The notes beneath the pieces are model-generated. The model made no database searches, was not told the DNA's origin, and was given only the letters and a program-made list of their open reading frames with translations. The translations under genes and the position numbers were made by a program. Positions 61,566 through 64,000 of a stretch of DNA of 64,000 nucleotides are shown here, in pieces (the first letter of the stretch is position 1; each line of letters starts with the position of its first letter). Origin of the DNA: CBDEVH01 sp965243565. GTDB lineage: Bacteria; Pseudomonadota; Gammaproteobacteria; Tethybacterales; Persebacteraceae. The stretch lies in assembly GCA_965243565.1 (NCBI GenBank), contig OZ251571.1, forward strand, positions 620,001-684,000, written 5' to 3'.

Positions 61566-62368
61566 ACGTTATAAACTTGATGACAAATGTCAACCAACCG
61601 TGGAAAAAAGGGTTCAATCGCATTAATCGCATTGTCTTTAATGGACTGTGCGTGCTTGGCTGGATCAATAGACGGCATTGTAGCATATGTCATTTTTTTT
61701 GCTTTCATATCTTGTTCATAATCTTGTATGTCATTGGCAATTTGAAAAAGCAAACCAAACAAATGTCCGAATTTTTCGATGGCGATTTTTTCTTGTTGGG
61801 TGCAGTCGTCTTTGCATAGTATTGCCAATTGTAATGCACATTGAAACAATGCCCCTGTTTTTAAGTGATGCATATGGGTGATTTCGGCAGCGGATTTTGC
61901 GCTGTTGGTAATATCAATTGCTTGTCCTCCCCCCATGCCTTGATGTCCTGCTGCAACCCCTAATAAGTGGGTGGCGTAGATGGGTAAGTCGGTATTGCTA
62001 ATGGTGGTAAAAGCCAATGATTGCAAGCAATCTCCTGCCAACAGTGCCATTGCCTCGCCATATTTTTTGTGACACGATGGTTTATTGCGTCGCATATCAT
62101 CGTTGTCCATACAGGGTAAGTCATCGTGAACAAGCGAATAACAGTGAATGAGTTCCAACGAGCAGGCAGCGTTTAAAGAGCGTTGGTTAACACCACAAAC
62201 GGCAAGTATGATGGCGGGACGTAACCGTTTGCCACCATCTAAAACGGCATAACGCATCGCATTATTGAGTTCGGTGGTGGGCGAGGGTAGTATAGATTCT
62301 AAGTGAAATTCAACTTGAATGGTAATGTCACGTAACCATTCATAAAAAAGATTAGTCGCTGTTGTCAT
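61562..62368 (-). CDS. ispA: Farnesyl diphosphate synthase (IspA-type polyprenyl synthase)
   Basis: This 268-residue short-chain prenyl transferase has the first Asp-rich motif in HDDLPCMDNDDMRR (Asp82-Asp91), with GGKRLRP before it and GGGQAIDI after. The second Asp-rich motif reads FQIANDIQDYEQD: the first Asp of the usual DD is Asn. Chain-length determinants suggest C15. It overlaps xseB by 17 nt, a conserved order. Confidence 0.93.
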   Translation of the reverse strand: MTTATNLFYEWLRDITIQVEFHLESILPSPTTELNNAMRYAVLDGGKRLRPAIILAVCGVNQRSLNAACSLELIHCYSLVHDDLPCMDNDDMRRNKPSCHKKYGEAMALLAGDCLQSLAFTTISNTDLPIYATHLLGVAAGHQGMGGGQAIDITNSAKSAAEITHMHHLKTGALFQCALQLAILCKDDCTQQEKIAIEKFGHLFGLLFQIANDIQDYEQDMKAKKMTYATMPSIDPAKHAQSIKDNAINAIEPFFPRLVDICHQVYNV

Positions 62369-62576
62369 CCTTTAATGGCTTTAGGTCATTTTGTTCTAGT
62401 TTTTTAATCTCCATTTTTGCTGATTCAAGTTGGTCTTTACAAGTTTGAATTAGTAGCACGCCTTGTCGATACGACTTAACCATGTCATCTAAAGGAAGAT
62501 TATCGTTTTCAATATGATGCACCAATTCGTCTAATTGTTGCATGGCATCTTCAAAACTGGGAGTTTGTTTTTTCAT
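62352..62576 (-). CDS. xseB: Exodeoxyribonuclease VII small subunit
   Basis: XseB is the small helical subunit of exonuclease VII (74 residues). SFEDAMQQLDELVHHIENDNLPLDDMVKSYRQGV and the amphipathic C-terminus match the family. It is the first gene of the operon xseB-ispA-pcnB-folK-tsaB-udg. Its minus-strand -10 (TATAAT, 62606-62611) overlaps the coq7 -10. Confidence 0.95.
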   Translation of the reverse strand: MKKQTPSFEDAMQQLDELVHHIENDNLPLDDMVKSYRQGVLLIQTCKDQLESAKMEIKKLEQNDLKPLKDDNSD

Positions 62577-62581
62577 AAAAT

Positions 62582-62610
62582 TTGATTAATTAGTTAAACT
62601 GCGTTATTAT
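62582..62610 (+). promoter_or_regulatory. Sigma70-type promoter of coq7, overlapping the divergent xseB promoter
   Basis: TTGATT (62582-62587), a 17-nt spacer and TATTAT (62605-62610) end 7 nt before the coq7 ATG. On the opposite strand TATAAT spans 62611-62606, the likely xseB -10, so both promoters share the same bases. Confidence 0.6.
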
Positions 62611-62617
62611 ATAGGTT

Positions 62618-63253
62618 ATGAGGCATCTATCATTCAAAGATAATATAATTGGTTTGTTGGACAACGGTTTGAAAACACTGTTTACCCCTGCGGTGGCACA
62701 GCGAGAACGCCCTGATAAGGCGTTTGCAGAAGGCGAAATGAGCGAGTCCATGCGCATGGAGTCCATGCGTTTAATGCGGGTTAACCATTGTGGTGAAATC
62801 TGTGCACAAGCGTTGTATCAAGGACAAGCATTATTTTCTCGTGATGAAAGCATCAAAGAACACATGAAAGAAGCAGCTGATGAGGAAATTGATCATCTCG
62901 CATGGACATCGACTCGCATTCGCGAATTAGGTGGTAACGAAAGTATTTTAAACCCACTGTGGTATGGTGGATCATTTGTTTTAGGAGCGGTGGCAGGTTT
63001 GGTTTCTGATAAAGTTAGTCTTGGTTTTGTCGCTGAAACCGAAAATCAAGTATCGGCTCACCTAGAAAGCCATCTCGAAAAACTACCGATTACCGATGTG
63101 AAAAGCCGTTCTATTGTAGAACAAATGAATATCGATGAAAAACAACACGCGAGTAATGCCATTGAAAAAGGGGGAATCGATTTGCCACCACCAGTTAAGG
63201 GTGTCATGCATTGCTTTGGTAAAATCATGACCAAAGCCAGTTATTATTGGTAA
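62618..63253 (+). CDS. coq7: Demethoxyubiquinone hydroxylase Coq7
   Basis: Coq7 is a di-iron hydroxylase for the C6 position in ubiquinone synthesis. The ferritin-like ligands are visible: Glu in RVNHCGEI, EEIDHL, ETENQ and EKQHA. Length 211 and the N-terminal HLSFKDNIIGLLDNGLKTLF membrane-surface helix are normal. Its predicted transcript begins at or within a nucleotide or two of the ATG. It is convergent with dacB, 2 nt apart. Confidence 0.96.
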   Translation: MRHLSFKDNIIGLLDNGLKTLFTPAVAQRERPDKAFAEGEMSESMRMESMRLMRVNHCGEICAQALYQGQALFSRDESIKEHMKEAADEEIDHLAWTSTRIRELGGNESILNPLWYGGSFVLGAVAGLVSDKVSLGFVAETENQVSAHLESHLEKLPITDVKSRSIVEQMNIDEKQHASNAIEKGGIDLPPPVKGVMHCFGKIMTKASYYW

Positions 63254-63255
63254 AT

Positions 63256-64000
63256 TTACGTTTTTTGATACAGCCACTTTAGCACTGCGTTTTGAAAAGA
63301 TTTAGCATTACGAGTGCTGCTGTTTTTGTTAAAAATGACCAATAAATAAGGATTATTTTTTTTATCCCGAAAAAAACCAGCAATCGCTTTGCTATTAACT
63401 AAACTACCCGTTTTAAAGCGTGCCATGCCTTTGCTAATCCCCTCGCTAGGGCGTTTTTTTAATGTACCATCAAGTCCCAAAATAGGAAAAGAAGCAATAA
63501 TTTCTTCGCGGTACGGGTGTTGCCAAACGAGTTTTAAAGCACGTCCCATGTTTTTAGGGGTAATGCGTGTTAGGCGAGAAAGTCCGCTGCCATTGTCGAT
63601 GACTGTTTGATTATCGATAGTGTGTTTTTTTAACCATTGCTGCATGGCTTCGCGTGCGTTTTCAATAGAGCGGGTTTGTGCATTGTCTGCTAGCGATAGA
63701 AACAAGTGACGTGCGATGACATTGTTGCTGTATTTATTCATTAAAGTGGTTACTTGTGATAGCGTTTGTGATTCGTGTGAATCAATAACAGTAGCTGTTT
63801 CAGGGGTTTTTCCTTGTTGGTAAACACCATTAAAATGCCCACCCATTTCTCGCCATATCGCTGTAAAATAACCGCCGATATAATCGACATGCTTTAAAGC
63901 TGCCAGACGTAAGGATTGTTTTTTACATCGAAATGGATAACCACCCGATAATTTAAGCGTAATCGAGTTTTCTTCTACGTAGTAGCGTTCATTTAAATTG
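63256..64000 (-). CDS. dacB: D-alanyl-D-alanine carboxypeptidase/endopeptidase PBP4, C-terminal part
   Basis: This is the C-terminal part of PBP4, a periplasmic peptidoglycan DD-endopeptidase. The frame stays open to the window end, so the SxxK motif and signal peptide lie outside. The SxN motif is in NKYSNNVIARHLFLSLA and the KTG motif in RFKTGSLVNSKAIAGF; DNGSGLSRLTRITP is typical. The internal ATG at 63846 is not the true start, because upstream sequence continues the domain. Confidence 0.93.
   Translation of the reverse strand, partial: NLNERYYVEENSITLKLSGGYPFRCKKQSLRLAALKHVDYIGGYFTAIWREMGGHFNGVYQQGKTPETATVIDSHESQTLSQVTTLMNKYSNNVIARHLFLSLADNAQTRSIENAREAMQQWLKKHTIDNQTVIDNGSGLSRLTRITPKNMGRALKLVWQHPYREEIIASFPILGLDGTLKKRPSEGISKGMARFKTGSLVNSKAIAGFFRDKKNNPYLLVIFNKNSSTRNAKSFQNAVLKWLYQKT

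Noticed and set aside
1..64000. CRISPR arrays, tRNA, rRNA or prophage genes
   Set aside because: I searched the spacers by eye and saw no repeat-spacer pattern, cloverleaf or phage structural gene; a tRNA missed by eye cannot be fully excluded without a scan.

Overview
The window looks like a contiguous piece of an A+T-rich proteobacterial chromosome, most likely gammaproteobacterial. The reasons are BamD, UbiK, Coq7 and PcnB-FolK, the thiS-thiG-trmB and tig-clpP-clpX orders, and a CysB-type LysR regulator. It is densely packed, with many 4-nt or zero-nt gene junctions. I see no rRNA, tRNA, CRISPR array, intact insertion sequence or prophage. The assignment rests on gene content read by eye, not on a tree.

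Layout: 1-3557 (+) holds the end of gyrA, a GT2-GtrA glycosyltransferase and azlCD. 3590-9956 (-) holds dprA, an orphan double-stranded beta-helix oxygenase-like gene and gcvT-gcvH-gcvP. 10029-13426 (+) holds def-fmt, a Bax-inhibitor-1 protein and a betaine-homocysteine methyltransferase. 13450-17902 (-) holds a nuclease-helicase and leuB. 18125-23067 holds queH, nadK, recN, rluD (opposite strand) and bamD. 23057-26805 (-) is folD, a NodIJ-type ABC exporter, hemJ and a membrane protein. 26806-27337 is a gene-poor gap. 27338-32442 (+) is cysB, tig-clpP-clpX, yhhQ and ubiK. 33173-34474 (+) is a DddP-type DMSP lyase homologue, facing a peptide-type ABC transporter at 34519-40304 (-). 40513-49479 (+) is purB, a PatB/MalY aminotransferase, an ABC-2 permease, an anchored protein and an isolated nuoF-nuoG-nuoH block. 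49491-50798 (-) is an archaeal-looking purD. 50989-52628 (+) is a PhyH dioxygenase plus HD oxygenase pair resembling PhnY-PhnZ. 52665-55765 (-) is an aldehyde dehydrogenase, thiS, thiG and trmB. 56112-58330 (+) is a SoxB-like FAD oxidoreductase, an AllA-like ureidoglycolate lyase and a small secreted protein. 58420-62576 (-) is a six-gene housekeeping operon (xseB-ispA-pcnB-folK-tsaB-udg). 62618-64000 is coq7 and the end of dacB.

Several genes point to use of methylated and organo-S/N/P osmolytes: the DddP homologue (DMSP), betaine-homocysteine methyltransferase (betaine to dimethylglycine), a SoxB-like FAD oxidoreductase (possible N-demethylation of methylated glycines), the glycine cleavage system with FolD (glycine carbon into folate C1 units) and the PhnY/PhnZ-like pair (aminophosphonates). 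They lie in separate loci, so the pathway is an inference from gene content. The most novel-looking item is the PhnY/PhnZ-like pair, in which the two residues that recognise the amine in PhnZ are replaced. Other items worth checking are the DddP homologue with all metal ligands in register, the split respiratory complex I cluster, the archaeal-type PurD, a hairpin enclosing the start codon of the AllA-like gene, and several promoters placed so close to start codons that leaderless mRNAs are predicted.
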